Shown here: positions 24,170-33,546 of the stretch, in pieces
How positions within the stretch are numbered: position 1 is the stretch's first letter
Layout of the letters: each line of letters begins with the position of its first letter
Source of the DNA: CG2-30-51-40 sp041753575
GTDB lineage: Bacteria; Desulfobacterota; DSM-4660; Desulfatiglandales; Desulfatiglandaceae
DNA length: 64,000 nucleotides
NCBI GenBank assembly: GCA_041753575.1
Contig: JBGSUA010000123.1
Coordinates: 6,673-70,672, forward strand
Reading direction: 5' to 3'
Notes under the pieces: generated by a model
Database searches by the model: none
What the model saw: the letters and a program-made list of their open reading frames with translations, nothing else
Told to the model about the DNA's origin: nothing
Made by a program: the position numbers and the translations under genes

Positions 24170-25582
24170 ATGGAAAAGAACGAAAAGGATTTCCTGCAAG
24201 GGGCCTCTGCTGCCATGGCCGATAAACAGCTCCAGGCCAACCTCGGCAGACTCATGATGATCTTAAGAACCATGCATGCCTCAGGGGTGGGCTCTGCGGC
24301 CAACTTCGAGGAACTCAGGCGCTGCGCCTCGGAAGTGAAAAGACACACCCTCGAACACCTGGATTTCTATCTTGAAACCTTTGAAAAAAAGGTAATCGAG
24401 AAGGGCGGAAAGGTTTACTATGCCGAGAATTGCGAGGACTTGAACTCCATCGTGGTTGAGATTTGCAGACGAAGGGGCGCCAGGACCGCGGTAAAAGGCA
24501 AATCCATGGTCTCTGAGGAGACGGGCCTCAACCGGGCGCTGGAAAAGGCGGGCATCGAGGTCACTGAAACGGACATGGGCGAATACATCGTTCAATTGGC
24601 CCATGAAAGGCCCAGTCACCTTGTAGGTCCTGCCATACACAAGAACAAGGAACAGATCGCAGATCTTTTCCTCAAGAATCATGACCTCGGCCCCAGGTCC
24701 CTTGATAATATCCCCTCGATCGTGGCCGAGGGCAGGAAGGTATTGAGAGAAAAGTTCCTTAGGGCCGATGTGGGCATAACGGGCGCAAACGCGCTGATAG
24801 CGGAGACAGGATCGGTCCTTCTGGTGACGAACGAGGGCAACGGCGATCTCTGCAGTACTCTTCCCAATGTCCATATCGTCGTTGCAGGCATCGAAAAGGT
24901 CGTCCCGCGACTGGAGGATGCAGGCGCGATACTTCGCGTGCTTGCAAGAAGCATCACCGGGCAGGCCATGAGCTGTTACACCTCCATATTCACAGGCCCC
25001 AGGGAGGATCCTGAAGACGCCGGTCCTGAGGAGTTCCATGTGGTGCTCCTGGACAACCACCGTAGCGAGATCCTTGCGGGTGAATTCCGCGACATCCTGC
25101 GCTGTATCCGCTGTTCCTCATGCATGAACCACTGTCCCGTCTTCGGTGTGACCGGAGGCCATGCTTACGGCTCGGTCTATGTCGGCCCCATGGGATCCGT
25201 GCTCACTCCCCTTATGGAAGGCATGAGGGAGGCAGGGGATCTTCCCGACGCCTGCTGCGGGGATGACCGCTGCGCCGAGGTCTGCCCCATGATGATCCCG
25301 CTTCCGGATCTCTTGAGAAGACTGAGGACAAGGAAGTGGGATATGGGGATCGGCTCAAGACCGCTAAAATGGGGCCTTTCGGCATATATGAAGACGGCCT
25401 GCAGACCCAGGCTTTTTCATGCGGCCAGCGGAGCCGCGGCAGTGCTCGCCTCCATGCTCCAAGGCGGAAAGAGATGGCCCGTCTCCTCTCTGAAAAGGAT
25501 GCACGGAAGAAGACCTCATCTCCCATCGCCGCAGGGAAAGCCCTTTTTCTCCCCGCTGGGGAGAAAGAGGAGGGAACTCTAA
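24170..25582 (+). CDS. lutB: Lactate utilisation protein B (ferredoxin-type, LUD domain)
   Basis: About 470 residues. The N-terminal LUD domain (about residues 60-290) includes the KSMVSEETGLNRAL and ADVGITGANALIAETGS segments. A two-cluster ferredoxin domain follows: CIRCSSCMNHCPV (about residue 315) and CCGDDRCAEVCPMMIPLP (about residue 365). It is the central electron-transfer subunit of the LutABC lactate dehydrogenase. The ATG at 24170 sits 11 bases after AGGAAGG; a GTG at 24158 overlapping the lutA stop is the alternative. The last 50 residues (from about 420) are basic and low in similarity to relatives. It overlaps lutC by one base (TAATG). Confidence 0.88.
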   Translation: MEKNEKDFLQGASAAMADKQLQANLGRLMMILRTMHASGVGSAANFEELRRCASEVKRHTLEHLDFYLETFEKKVIEKGGKVYYAENCEDLNSIVVEICRRRGARTAVKGKSMVSEETGLNRALEKAGIEVTETDMGEYIVQLAHERPSHLVGPAIHKNKEQIADLFLKNHDLGPRSLDNIPSIVAEGRKVLREKFLRADVGITGANALIAETGSVLLVTNEGNGDLCSTLPNVHIVVAGIEKVVPRLEDAGAILRVLARSITGQAMSCYTSIFTGPREDPEDAGPEEFHVVLLDNHRSEILAGEFRDILRCIRCSSCMNHCPVFGVTGGHAYGSVYVGPMGSVLTPLMEGMREAGDLPDACCGDDRCAEVCPMMIPLPDLLRRLRTRKWDMGIGSRPLKWGLSAYMKTACRPRLFHAASGAAAVLASMLQGGKRWPVSSLKRMHGRRPHLPSPQGKPFFSPLGRKRREL

Positions 25583-26265
25583 TGGATGAGACCATAGACC
25601 TTGAGGCCTTAAGCCGCGAAAGCAGAAATAGGATAATGGCAAGGCTCAAACAGGCCTTGGGCGTTGTGACTCCTGCTCTTGCCGAGGCGCTTCCTGCTCC
25701 CGTAAAGCCCGATCCGGCATGGGGAGGTAAGGATGATCCTCTTTCACTACTAAGGGTCTCCATGATGAGGATGAAGGCTGATCTTACCGAGCTTGAAGGC
25801 GCTGATGCGATTCCATGGCATGTATGCAAAATCCTTGAGGCTGAAGGCGCCCCTATGGAGGTAGCCATCGGAAGAGATGAGGGCCTGCGGTCCCTTCCCT
25901 GGGATGAGGCTGGATTAAGCGTTATTGACCCATCCAGGATAGCGAGCGAATCTACCGGCGTAAGCCGGGCCCTCTGCGCGGTGGCGGAGACAGGGAGCAT
26001 TGTCTTTTGCTCCGGTTCGGCGAATCCGAGTACGGTCAACTTCATGGTGAAATATCATTTCGCGGTTATCCGCCGCGAACAGATAGTTCCAAACTTCGAA
26101 GATCTATGGGGAATTATCAGGCCCCGTTACATGGAAGGGGACAGGGTGAGGGCCGTCAATATCATCAGCGGCCCCTCGGCCACGGCCGATGTCGAGGCCA
26201 CCTTGACCGTCGGAGCCCACGGTCCCTGCCGTTTCGAGCTGCTGTTAATAGACGGGCAGTTCTGA
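25582..26265 (+). CDS. lutC: Lactate utilisation protein C (LUD domain)
   Basis: A 227-residue LUD-domain protein, the third LutABC subunit. Family features are VSRALCAVAETGSIVFCSGS (about residues 131-150), the EDLWGI helix, and the C-terminal IISGPSATADVEATLTVGAH. A longer frame runs back to 25336 inside lutB, but the ATG at 25582 overlapping the lutB stop is the coherent start. With lutAB it oxidises L-lactate to pyruvate in the cytoplasm. Confidence 0.88.
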   Translation: MDETIDLEALSRESRNRIMARLKQALGVVTPALAEALPAPVKPDPAWGGKDDPLSLLRVSMMRMKADLTELEGADAIPWHVCKILEAEGAPMEVAIGRDEGLRSLPWDEAGLSVIDPSRIASESTGVSRALCAVAETGSIVFCSGSANPSTVNFMVKYHFAVIRREQIVPNFEDLWGIIRPRYMEGDRVRAVNIISGPSATADVEATLTVGAHGPCRFELLLIDGQF

Positions 26266-26368
26266 TAACTTGAAAAAAATAGCCAAAGAAGATTTGCCTA
26301 ATTTCTCTTTGCCGGCTGATAAATTATGTCCTGGTGTCTGGGCATGATGGATTAAAGGAGAATCCGCG

Positions 26369-26791
26369 GTGGAAAAGGAACAGATCGTAAAGATGATCCA
26401 GAAAAGACTCGGCCTTAACGACAAGGAGTTTGAGCCCATAAAGAACACTCCGAAGTTCCAGCGCCTTTTCGATAACATCCTGGCCGGCGCGCAATACAGG
26501 CTTGTGGCCGAGGTGGTGGAGTCCGAGGGATGTCACTCCGGGCATGTGAAGGGGCAGCGTCTTTTCTTTGATTCAGCGGGAAATCTTCTTACCCGCGAGG
26601 CGCCGGAGCGTGTGTGCGCCTTCCTCATGCCCAACCTGACCGTCCTGATCAACGCCTTTTTCGAAAATTTCATGAACGGCAGAGATCCCAACGAAGTTAT
26701 GTTCAATCGCACTGGCTGCTTCGATGTGGGACACGCCTGTGGCGGGTGGGGCCATGTGACAGTTGAGATGAGGGCGGAAAAGCGCAGGTAA
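26369..26791 (+). CDS. Conserved hypothetical protein, possibly TIGR04076-like
   Basis: A 140-residue soluble protein. An N-terminal helical segment (QIVKMIQKRLGLNDKEFE) precedes a compact domain with CHSGHVKGQRLFFDSAGNLL and a Cys-rich C-terminus (FNRTGCFDVGHACGGWGHV). The layout recalls the TIGR04076 family, but I am not certain. The start is a GTG at 26369 with AGGAG nearby. It lies 104 bases after lutC and is followed by a terminator, so it may be the last gene of that transcript. Confidence 0.6.
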   Translation: MEKEQIVKMIQKRLGLNDKEFEPIKNTPKFQRLFDNILAGAQYRLVAEVVESEGCHSGHVKGQRLFFDSAGNLLTREAPERVCAFLMPNLTVLINAFFENFMNGRDPNEVMFNRTGCFDVGHACGGWGHVTVEMRAEKRR

Positions 26792-26820
26792 GGCAATCAA
26801 GGAGAAAGGGTGCCGAGGTT

Positions 26821-26848
26821 GGGGTTTTTCAAGAGGGAAGCCCCTTTT
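26821..26848 (+). terminator. Rho-independent terminator after the lut region
   Basis: GGGGTTTTTC (26821-26830), loop AAGA, and GGGAAGCCCC (26835-26844) form a 10-bp stem including G-U pairs, followed directly by TTTT. It sits 30 bases after the last plus-strand gene and just before the convergent SDR gene. Confidence 0.7.
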
Positions 26849-26895
26849 CGGAGGCGCCCCTGTCTGATTGGCTCCGCCGGGGCTTTTGCCGGTGC

Positions 26896-27657
26896 TCATA
26901 AATAGCCGTAGGCGGTCCAGCCTCCGTCCACGGTCATGACCGTACCTGTCACGAAAAGGGATTCGTCTCCGGCCAGGTAAACCGCGGCTCCCAGAAGATC
27001 CTCCACCTCTCCAATCCTCCCGATGGGGGTGCGCTTCTCTAACGCTCCTACCGGAAGCATCCCTTTGTCTATAACCCCCTGCACAAGCTCCGTCCTGATA
27101 TACCCCGGCGCGATTGCGTTGACGCGGATTCCTTTGCCGGCCCACTCGCTTGCCAACACCTTGGTGAGCATGTTTACTGCCGCCTTGCTGGCGCAATAGG
27201 CAGCTCTCATAGGGGCGGCTACGATCCCATATATGGAACTAATGTTGATGATACATCCTCCGCCCTGCCGCATCATCTGAATGCCTGCGGATCTGCAGCC
27301 GAAAAAGACGCCCGAAAGATCCGTCTCCAGTGCCAGGGTCCAGTCCTCCGGCGAAAGCTCCTCCGACGGCTGCGCCATTGCTATCCCTGCGTTGTTCACC
27401 ATTATGTCAACCCTTCCGAAATAGGCTGCGGCGGTCTCCACCGCCTTCAGCACGCTGTCGTAATTCCTCACGTCAACATAGGTGTAATGAGCCTTTCCTC
27501 CTCCTGCCCGGATTTCCGCCGCTATGCCGGCGAGGACCTTCTCTGAGCGGCTGGCAAAAACTACGGAGGCCCCTTCGCTAGCGAACCTCTGCGCTATGGC
27601 CTTTCCGATCCCCCTGCTTGCCCCTGTCACAAGGGCAACCTTTCCCTCAAGTCTCAT
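26896..27657 (-). CDS. Short-chain dehydrogenase/reductase (SDR family)
   Basis: A 253-residue classical SDR. The NAD(P)-binding TGASRGIG is at about residues 12-19, NNAG at about 88-91, and the catalytic Ser-Tyr-Lys triad appears as NISSIYG, YCASK and the intervening residues (Tyr about 155, Lys about 159). PGYIRTE follows. The C-terminal GTVMTVDGGWTAYG is typical of FabG-like oxidoreductases. The start at 27657 has AGGAGGAAGG directly upstream; the longer frame to 27717 is not supported. It is monocistronic. The substrate is unknown; 3-oxoacyl or small alcohol reduction are common roles. Confidence 0.9.
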   Translation of the reverse strand: MRLEGKVALVTGASRGIGKAIAQRFASEGASVVFASRSEKVLAGIAAEIRAGGGKAHYTYVDVRNYDSVLKAVETAAAYFGRVDIMVNNAGIAMAQPSEELSPEDWTLALETDLSGVFFGCRSAGIQMMRQGGGCIINISSIYGIVAAPMRAAYCASKAAVNMLTKVLASEWAGKGIRVNAIAPGYIRTELVQGVIDKGMLPVGALEKRTPIGRIGEVEDLLGAAVYLAGDESLFVTGTVMTVDGGWTAYGYL

Positions 27658-27818
27658 CCTTCCTCCTGTGCGATGGTTCTTAGGGCTTGCGTCAACTCCG
27701 CCATATTCAACGTCCATTTACTCCAAGAAGACAATGGACAACCTGTGTCGCCGGCGCTATCATTGCAAAGCTATTTGGAAGGCTCAGCAACTTTTTGAGA
27801 GCTTGAAAACCTTCCCTG

Positions 27819-29504
27819 TCATGGTACACGCTTCCACTCTCCGGAGACTGCAATCCCTGCGTTCCACCGGCCTGAGGCCGTTATGGTGTCATTGATCAGT
27901 TTTCCTGTCAGTGTTGCCTCAACCGGCGCACCGTTTTTTGCCCAGGCCGCAAGTTTCAAATTGACCGATCCATCCTCGGAAACAGTCCCGCGGGCAGTAG
28001 CAACTTGTTTGGTGCTGCCTACCCAGCTTCCCTCCGTGATTCCGCTTCGTACAACAAGCGGGACCGGCCAGCAGAAAGGCGCTTTGTCGGGAATCTGGTT
28101 GCAAAATTGTCCGCTGTAAGTGCCGTCTTGCGATATGGCTGTTGCAGGTGCAGATTTACCCGCCGGAGCTGCAGAGGCTTTCGGTATTAGCTTCCACCCT
28201 CCAGAGACAGCAAAGCCGGTAGTCCATTTGCCTGACGCGGTGATTTCTCCGTTGACGATTCGGCCTGTGAGGGTTGCCTCAACAGGAGTGCCGGCAGGGG
28301 TCCAGGCCGCAAGCATTAGCTGGATCAAGCCGTCGGCGGCTACGGTTCCACGCGCGGTGGCCGTCCTTTTTGTGCTGCTTATCCAACTGCCCTCGGCGAT
28401 CCCTTTTTGTACCACCAGCAAGGTCGGCCAGCAGAAAGGCTGCTTGTTAGGGACTTCGTTACAGAACTGCCCGCTGTAGTTGCCGTCGAATGTCGCCGCT
28501 TCGGCAGCCAGTTTTTTGCTATCCTGCTGCTCTCGCTCTTTTGCGATGCGATCGCGCTCCTCCTTCGCTCGCAGCGCTCCTTTCTCTTCACTCTGCCTTT
28601 TCCCTTTCTCGATCTCCCGTCGTTCGCTTTCGAGCTTCTTTCGGTCCTGCTCGACGCGGATACGCTCCTCCTGCGCGCGTCGCAGAGTCTCCTCCGCTGC
28701 CTGCTTCTGTGCCTGAAGAGCCGCCTCTCGCTTGGCGTCCTCGGTTGCGCGCTGAGCCTGAGCGGTGGCCTGTTTCTGCGCCTCAAGCTGGGCCAGGAGC
28801 TGGGACTCGACTTTATTTTGGTCAGCCTTGTCCACAGACGGAGTAGTCGGTCTCAGCACGAACTGCCAAAAGGCCAGAGCCCCCGCCACCAGGACTGCAA
28901 TCACAATTATTGTCAAAGATATTCGGCGGTTGCCGGAAGGTGTCTTCTGCTCTTCGGTTTCAACAACAGTGACCCTCGGTTCCAGCAAAACCCTATAGGC
29001 TCCCACAGGTTTAGCGATATTCTTGACGGCCTTTTCACCAAGGTACTCGTAACCTAAAGGGAGTTTCGTTTCGATTTGATCAAAGGCGGTCTTGGAGATG
29101 CAGATCCCGCCGGGATCGGCGAGTGACTCTAACCTGGCAGCGATATTTATGCCGTCACCATAAAGCCGGCTCTCCTCCTCGATAACGTCCCCGAGGTTAA
29201 TTCCTATGCGGAACTGCATCCTTCGATTTTCCGGCAGGTCGGCGTTGCGGGATAGGAGTTCCTTTTGAAGCGCCACCGCGCACTGCACCGCATCCACCAC
29301 GCTGGCAAACTCGGCAAGGATATTATCTCCAGGGGAGTCAACGACCCTGCCACGGTGCTGATGTATCAGTTCTCCGATGATTCTTCTATAGGCAGTGAGG
29401 GTCTTGACCGTCTCGGTCTCATTATCGCCCATGAGGCGGCTATACCCCTTCACATCCGCACTCATAATAGCGGCGAGCTTGCGCTTGAAGGAATCTGCAG
29501 CCAT
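27819..29504 (-). CDS. Membrane-anchored class III nucleotide cyclase with tandem C-terminal domains
   Basis: 561 residues. Residues 8-175 form a class III cyclase domain. Metal-binding Asp17 (MSADVKGYS) and Asp60 (DSPGDNILAEF) are present, as are Asn and Arg of GDGINIAARLE. The usual substrate-Lys position is not Lys. A transmembrane helix spans about 196-217, followed by a Gln/Glu/Arg-rich coiled coil (about 225-335). Then come two copies of a roughly 95-residue domain (about 340-435 and 455-561), each starting YSGQFCN and holding PFCWP, GSW, ATARGTV, VEATLTG and ITASG. The duplicated part should lie outside the membrane. GGAGG precedes the ATG at 29504. It likely converts an outside signal to cAMP or cGMP; the ligand is unknown. 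Confidence 0.82.
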   Translation of the reverse strand: MAADSFKRKLAAIMSADVKGYSRLMGDNETETVKTLTAYRRIIGELIHQHRGRVVDSPGDNILAEFASVVDAVQCAVALQKELLSRNADLPENRRMQFRIGINLGDVIEEESRLYGDGINIAARLESLADPGGICISKTAFDQIETKLPLGYEYLGEKAVKNIAKPVGAYRVLLEPRVTVVETEEQKTPSGNRRISLTIIVIAVLVAGALAFWQFVLRPTTPSVDKADQNKVESQLLAQLEAQKQATAQAQRATEDAKREAALQAQKQAAEETLRRAQEERIRVEQDRKKLESERREIEKGKRQSEEKGALRAKEERDRIAKEREQQDSKKLAAEAATFDGNYSGQFCNEVPNKQPFCWPTLLVVQKGIAEGSWISSTKRTATARGTVAADGLIQLMLAAWTPAGTPVEATLTGRIVNGEITASGKWTTGFAVSGGWKLIPKASAAPAGKSAPATAISQDGTYSGQFCNQIPDKAPFCWPVPLVVRSGITEGSWVGSTKQVATARGTVSEDGSVNLKLAAWAKNGAPVEATLTGKLINDTITASGRWNAGIAVSGEWKRVP

Positions 29505-29737
29505 GAGATAACCTCCTGACAAAAAGAGCCTCTCAAGTGAGGGCAGATCATGAGAGGTTTCTTTTCCTTATCTGGACGATATGGGATTAAGCCCTGTGAG
29601 TCAAGATGGAAAGGTACACGCCATGGCATCTTTTCCGGTAGATAGCTTCAAAGATACTGTGAGTTCTTGTGCATAGGAAGCTCGATGCTTCGGAGTCAGC
29701 CCAATGCAATGCCTGGCCGCGTCTGCCCTTTGGGCGA

Positions 29738-32407
29738 TCACCTGTTTTTCGACCTTTTGATCGCCTTTTCCACCTCCACCGCCAGGAAGACCACTGTTGA
29801 AAGCATAATCGTTACAACAAGTTCTCCGGCAGCGAGCGGTTCGGTCTTGAAAATGGGGTTCAGAAACGGCACATAAATAGTGGCCATCTGAAGGGCAAAA
29901 GTCAGTAAGACGGCCCCAAGAAGTGGTTTGTTGGATAAGGCCCCCTGCCTGAAAAAAGACTTCTCTTCGGATCGAATGGCCAGCACGTGTCCCATCTGGC
30001 TCAAGCAGAGGACGGTGAAGACCATGGTTTGCCAGTGGGTCCGGCTGCTGTCAATGAACAAGGCCTGGGTCAGGATGGAAACCCCGCCCATGAGGAGCCC
30101 GACCCAGATAATGTGGGTGCCGAGACCTTTGGCGAAAATGCTTTCCTTCGGGTCTCTGGGGGGGCGGCTCATGATGTTTCTCTCCCCGGGCTCGGCGGCC
30201 AGGGCCAAGCCGGGGACCCCGTCGGTCACCAGGTTGATCCACAGGATGTGGATCGGCAACAGGGGAATGGGGAGCCCCAGGAAGGGCGCCAGAAAAATGG
30301 TGCAGATTTCGCCCGAGTTGCTGGTCATGGTGTATTTGATGAACTTGCGAATGTTGTCAAAGATTCGCCGGCCTTCCCTGACGGCCTTTACAATGGTGGC
30401 AAAGTTGTCGTTCAGCAGTATCATGTGGGAGGCTTCCTTGGATACATCGGTGCCGGTGATTCCCATGGCAACGCCGATATCCGCCCGTTTCAAGGCGGGG
30501 GCGTCGTTGACGCCGTCCCCGGTCATCGCCACAAAATGTCCCTTATCCTGCAGGGCCTTGACGATCTTCAGCTTCTGCTCAGGGGCTACCCGGGCGTAGA
30601 CCCTAATCTTTTCAACCCTGTGTTCGAATTCATCCAGAGAAAGCTTATCAAGCTCCCGTCCGGTCATGACAGCCTCGCCCTCACCGCGGATGATCCCGAT
30701 CCGTCTTGCGATAACCTCGGCTGTCAGCGGGTGATCTCCTGTGATCATCACCGGCCGGATTCCTGCGGAACGACACATTGCAACAGACTCTGCTGCTTCA
30801 GGCCGGGGCGGGTCCATCATGCCGACGATCCCTAGCAGTATCAGGCCTGTTTCAGCTTGCTCCGAAGTCAGCGGATCAGGAAGAGCCTCCCAGATCCGCA
30901 TGGCGAACCCCAAGGTTCTCAGCCCCTCGCCGGCAATCTGTTCGGCGGTATCCAGGACTCCAGCGCGGTCGAGTTCTTCCTGACCTCTATTGGTAAAGCC
31001 CTTTTCGGAGCGCTCGAGTATTTCCTCAACCGCCCCCTTGGTGAAAGAAACGATGCGGCCGTTTTCCCAGGGATGAAAAGTAGTCATGAGCTTTCGGTCA
31101 GAGTCGAAGGGAATTTCGGCCAGCCTGGGATATTTTTCATCAAGTCTCTCCCTGATATGGCCTTTCTGCCGTGCCAGGTCGAACAGGGCTGTTTCGGTAG
31201 GATCACCGATCGCCTCCCCGGAGGCCTCCAGTCGGGCGTCATTGCATAGGGCCAGGGCGTTCAGAAGCATATCGAAGGGGTCCCTGCCGGAGAGCAGACC
31301 GTCCCCGGCTCGTTCCTGACTGGTAGGCGCCAGTTCGTCGGAGCGGAGCATTTTCCCGCCCGCATAGACCTTTTCCACCGTCATGCGGTTCAAAGTCAGG
31401 GTGCCGGTCTTGTCAGAGCAGATATAGGTAACAGATCCCAGAGTCTCCACCGCGGGCAGTTTTCGAATCAATGCCTGCTGTTTTACCAGCTTTCTTGCCC
31501 CCAGGGCCAGTGAGATGGTGATAACGGCAGGCAGGGCCTCAGGAATGGCCGCCACAGCCAGAGAGATAGCCGTGAGAAGCATCAGGAGCGGAGGCTCTCC
31601 CCTTAAAAGACCGGCTGTAAAAACGATGACACAAATGCCCAGGACCGCGTAAGCGAGCTTCTGGCCGAAAGAGGTGAGCCTTTTCTGAAGAGGCGTGCGT
31701 CCTTCTCCCTGGTCCTGGAGCAGCGCGGCGATTCCTCCCAGTTCCGTTCTCATTCCGGTAGCTGCCACCAGGCCACTGCCTCGTCCGTAGGTGACGATGG
31801 TGCCTTTATAGACCATATTTTTCCGGTCGCCGATGGACAGGCCAGCCTCTCTGAGTGCCTCGGTATCCTTCTCCACCGGCACGGATTCACCCGTCAAAGT
31901 TGATTCATCTATTCTAATCATGGCCGCTTCCATCAGCCGGATATCGGCCGGGACCACGTTACCGGCCTCCAGGATCACCAGGTCTCCAGGAACGAGCCGT
32001 TCCGCGGCAACCGATTCGGGCCGCCCGTCCCGGACGACAGTCGCCGAAGGGGCTGCCAGCTTTTTCAGAGCGGCCATGGCTTTTTCGGCCCGGTACTCCT
32101 GAACGAACCCAAGCACGGCATTCAGAAGCACAATCACGGCTATGGCTATGGTATCGGAAGGCTCGCCGATTACCCCAGCCACGACAGCGGCGGCGATCAG
32201 CACCAGGATCATGAAATCCTTAAACTGATCCAGAAACATCATCCACAGCGATTTGTGCTTTTTCTCAATCAGTTCGTTGGGGCCATACTGCTCCAGGCGC
32301 CGACGGGCCTCCTCGGAAACAAGGCCCGTATCGGATGATTGAAGTTTCTCCGCCACCTCCTTCTGAGCAAGCTGGTGCCAGTTGATGGATAGATTTCCTT
32401 TTGCCAT
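29738..32407 (-). CDS. Calcium-type cation-transporting P-type ATPase
   Basis: 889 residues, a PII-type pump. It has the cation-ATPase N-terminal domain (about residues 8-75), an actuator loop with DESTLTGESVPVEKD (about residues 170-185), the phosphorylated Asp in SDKTGTLTLNRMT near residue 331, and the hinge AMTGDGVNDAPALKRADIG near residue 640. The membrane motif PEALPAVITISLALG matches calcium and related pumps. It uses ATP to export Ca2+ or a similar cation. It is transcribed alone, and its start at 32407 has a GGAGGGAAGAG-type site on the minus strand. Confidence 0.92.
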   Translation of the reverse strand: MAKGNLSINWHQLAQKEVAEKLQSSDTGLVSEEARRRLEQYGPNELIEKKHKSLWMMFLDQFKDFMILVLIAAAVVAGVIGEPSDTIAIAVIVLLNAVLGFVQEYRAEKAMAALKKLAAPSATVVRDGRPESVAAERLVPGDLVILEAGNVVPADIRLMEAAMIRIDESTLTGESVPVEKDTEALREAGLSIGDRKNMVYKGTIVTYGRGSGLVAATGMRTELGGIAALLQDQGEGRTPLQKRLTSFGQKLAYAVLGICVIVFTAGLLRGEPPLLMLLTAISLAVAAIPEALPAVITISLALGARKLVKQQALIRKLPAVETLGSVTYICSDKTGTLTLNRMTVEKVYAGGKMLRSDELAPTSQERAGDGLLSGRDPFDMLLNALALCNDARLEASGEAIGDPTETALFDLARQKGHIRERLDEKYPRLAEIPFDSDRKLMTTFHPWENGRIVSFTKGAVEEILERSEKGFTNRGQEELDRAGVLDTAEQIAGEGLRTLGFAMRIWEALPDPLTSEQAETGLILLGIVGMMDPPRPEAAESVAMCRSAGIRPVMITGDHPLTAEVIARRIGIIRGEGEAVMTGRELDKLSLDEFEHRVEKIRVYARVAPEQKLKIVKALQDKGHFVAMTGDGVNDAPALKRADIGVAMGITGTDVSKEASHMILLNDNFATIVKAVREGRRIFDNIRKFIKYTMTSNSGEICTIFLAPFLGLPIPLLPIHILWINLVTDGVPGLALAAEPGERNIMSRPPRDPKESIFAKGLGTHIIWVGLLMGGVSILTQALFIDSSRTHWQTMVFTVLCLSQMGHVLAIRSEEKSFFRQGALSNKPLLGAVLLTFALQMATIYVPFLNPIFKTEPLAAGELVVTIMLSTVVFLAVEVEKAIKRSKNR

Positions 32408-32649
32408 GTCAGCTCTTCCCTCCAGCGAAGAATTCCTGTCAGATCCACGAGGGGATCTGAACAGAAGAAAATTTTAATCATGCGCTACGGCAGATAGTAT
32501 GTCATACAATAATAGGCACTGAGGTCAAGCGCGATTTTGGTTCGGAGAATTTTCAGGATGGGAAAGAACTGGTTTCATCCAGAACCCTTCTGAATATTGC
32601 ATTTATCCTTCTTTGTGCTTAGAATGAAAAATGGAGGAGGTCCCCATTC

Positions 32650-33381
32650 ATGGCAAGAACCCATCTGTTAAAAGGGCATTTTTTCTCGTTAATGTGCATC
32701 GCTGCCATCCTGATGTCAGTGTCCCTTCCCCTAGGCTGTTCAAGGGAAGAATCCCGTCCTCAAAGCAAGCCATCCGGAGCACAGGGGTTCACCTTTTTCG
32801 ATCTGGGCGCCACCTCTCAATATTCACACTCTGTACGGAAGGATTTGAGCCAAAAGCTGGGTTCGGACGCCATCTCTCAGAAAAACACAATGGACCTGTC
32901 CATCCACTACCAGGGTTTCCTGGAAGAGCATTTCCCAGCCATTGCAGAGCTGAACAAGAGACTCAATTGGCCTCCCCGTCGAAGGGTCGAGCACGATACC
33001 ACCAAGTTGGTCTACCGAGACGCCCGGAGGCAGGACACGCCCTTCACCTATGTGGAGCTGTTTTTCTCAGATGATAGCCGAAAACCCATCTTTTTCAGAA
33101 TCACAGCAGGCCCTGAAGGGGCAGCCATCGTGGACACGATCCTTAAGAAATATGGTTCGCCCAAGGAGTTCGAGTGGGGTGAGAAGGAGAGCCGAACGCG
33201 TTTCTGGGAAAATGGAAAGGATGTGTTTGTGATTTCTTCTTTCAAGAACCGCCGGAATGACCTGGAGTACCTGCTTTGCATCTACTTCGCTGAAAATCTG
33301 GACGAAATGCTGAGGACCGAAGAGGCCCGCAGGCTTGCGGAAGAGGAAAGAATCCGCAAGGCTGGAAAATCAGCCTTTTGA
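32650..33381 (+). CDS. Hypothetical lipoprotein
   Basis: A 243-residue protein with a lipoprotein signal: a hydrophobic stretch at residues 10-26 and lipobox LPLGC, with Cys30. The mature part is charged and probably periplasmic, with two recognisable blocks (QDTPFTYVELFFSDDSRKPI, then IVDTILKKYGSPKEF). It ends with an Arg/Glu-rich helix (about residues 220-240). The KYGSPKEF block resembles lipoproteins that track substrate-dependent residues, but I cannot name a family. A palindromic repeat begins 15 bases after the stop. Confidence 0.72.
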   Translation: MARTHLLKGHFFSLMCIAAILMSVSLPLGCSREESRPQSKPSGAQGFTFFDLGATSQYSHSVRKDLSQKLGSDAISQKNTMDLSIHYQGFLEEHFPAIAELNKRLNWPPRRRVEHDTTKLVYRDARRQDTPFTYVELFFSDDSRKPIFFRITAGPEGAAIVDTILKKYGSPKEFEWGEKESRTRFWENGKDVFVISSFKNRRNDLEYLLCIYFAENLDEMLRTEEARRLAEEERIRKAGKSAF

Positions 33382-33395
33382 CGTGTAGCTGTCAG

Positions 33396-33546
33396 CAGCC
33401 TATTGAAAAATATGCTGTTCACAGGCTGAGGAAAAATGGCCAGATGCAAGGCCCGGGAAGTCCCGAGGAATAAGGCGTACTTATATGTACGCCGCAGTGA
33501 CAAGGGGCGAGCGAAACGAAGCGGATGGGCGTTTTTCAGCAGCCTG
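33396..33546 (+). repeat. 151-bp palindromic repeat with central hairpin
   Basis: The ends are CAGCCTATTGAAAAA (33396-33410) and TTTTTCAGCAGCCTG (33532-33546), imperfect inverted repeats. In the centre GGCGTAC (33474-33480) and GTACGCC (33487-33493) form a hairpin with loop TTATAT. The same layout, inverted, recurs at 37851-38050, where the stem reads GGCGTGC/GCACGCC. The right end contains the stop codon of the RluA gene. Confidence 0.7.

Noticed and set aside
28407..29057. Long open frame on the plus strand inside the cyclase gene
   Set aside because: It is the antisense of the Gln/Glu/Arg-rich coiled coil and repeats; composition is biased and no motif or ribosome site fits.
29987..30835. 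282-codon plus-strand frame opposite the P-type ATPase
   Set aside because: Antisense shadow of a well-supported pump gene; no recognisable fold.
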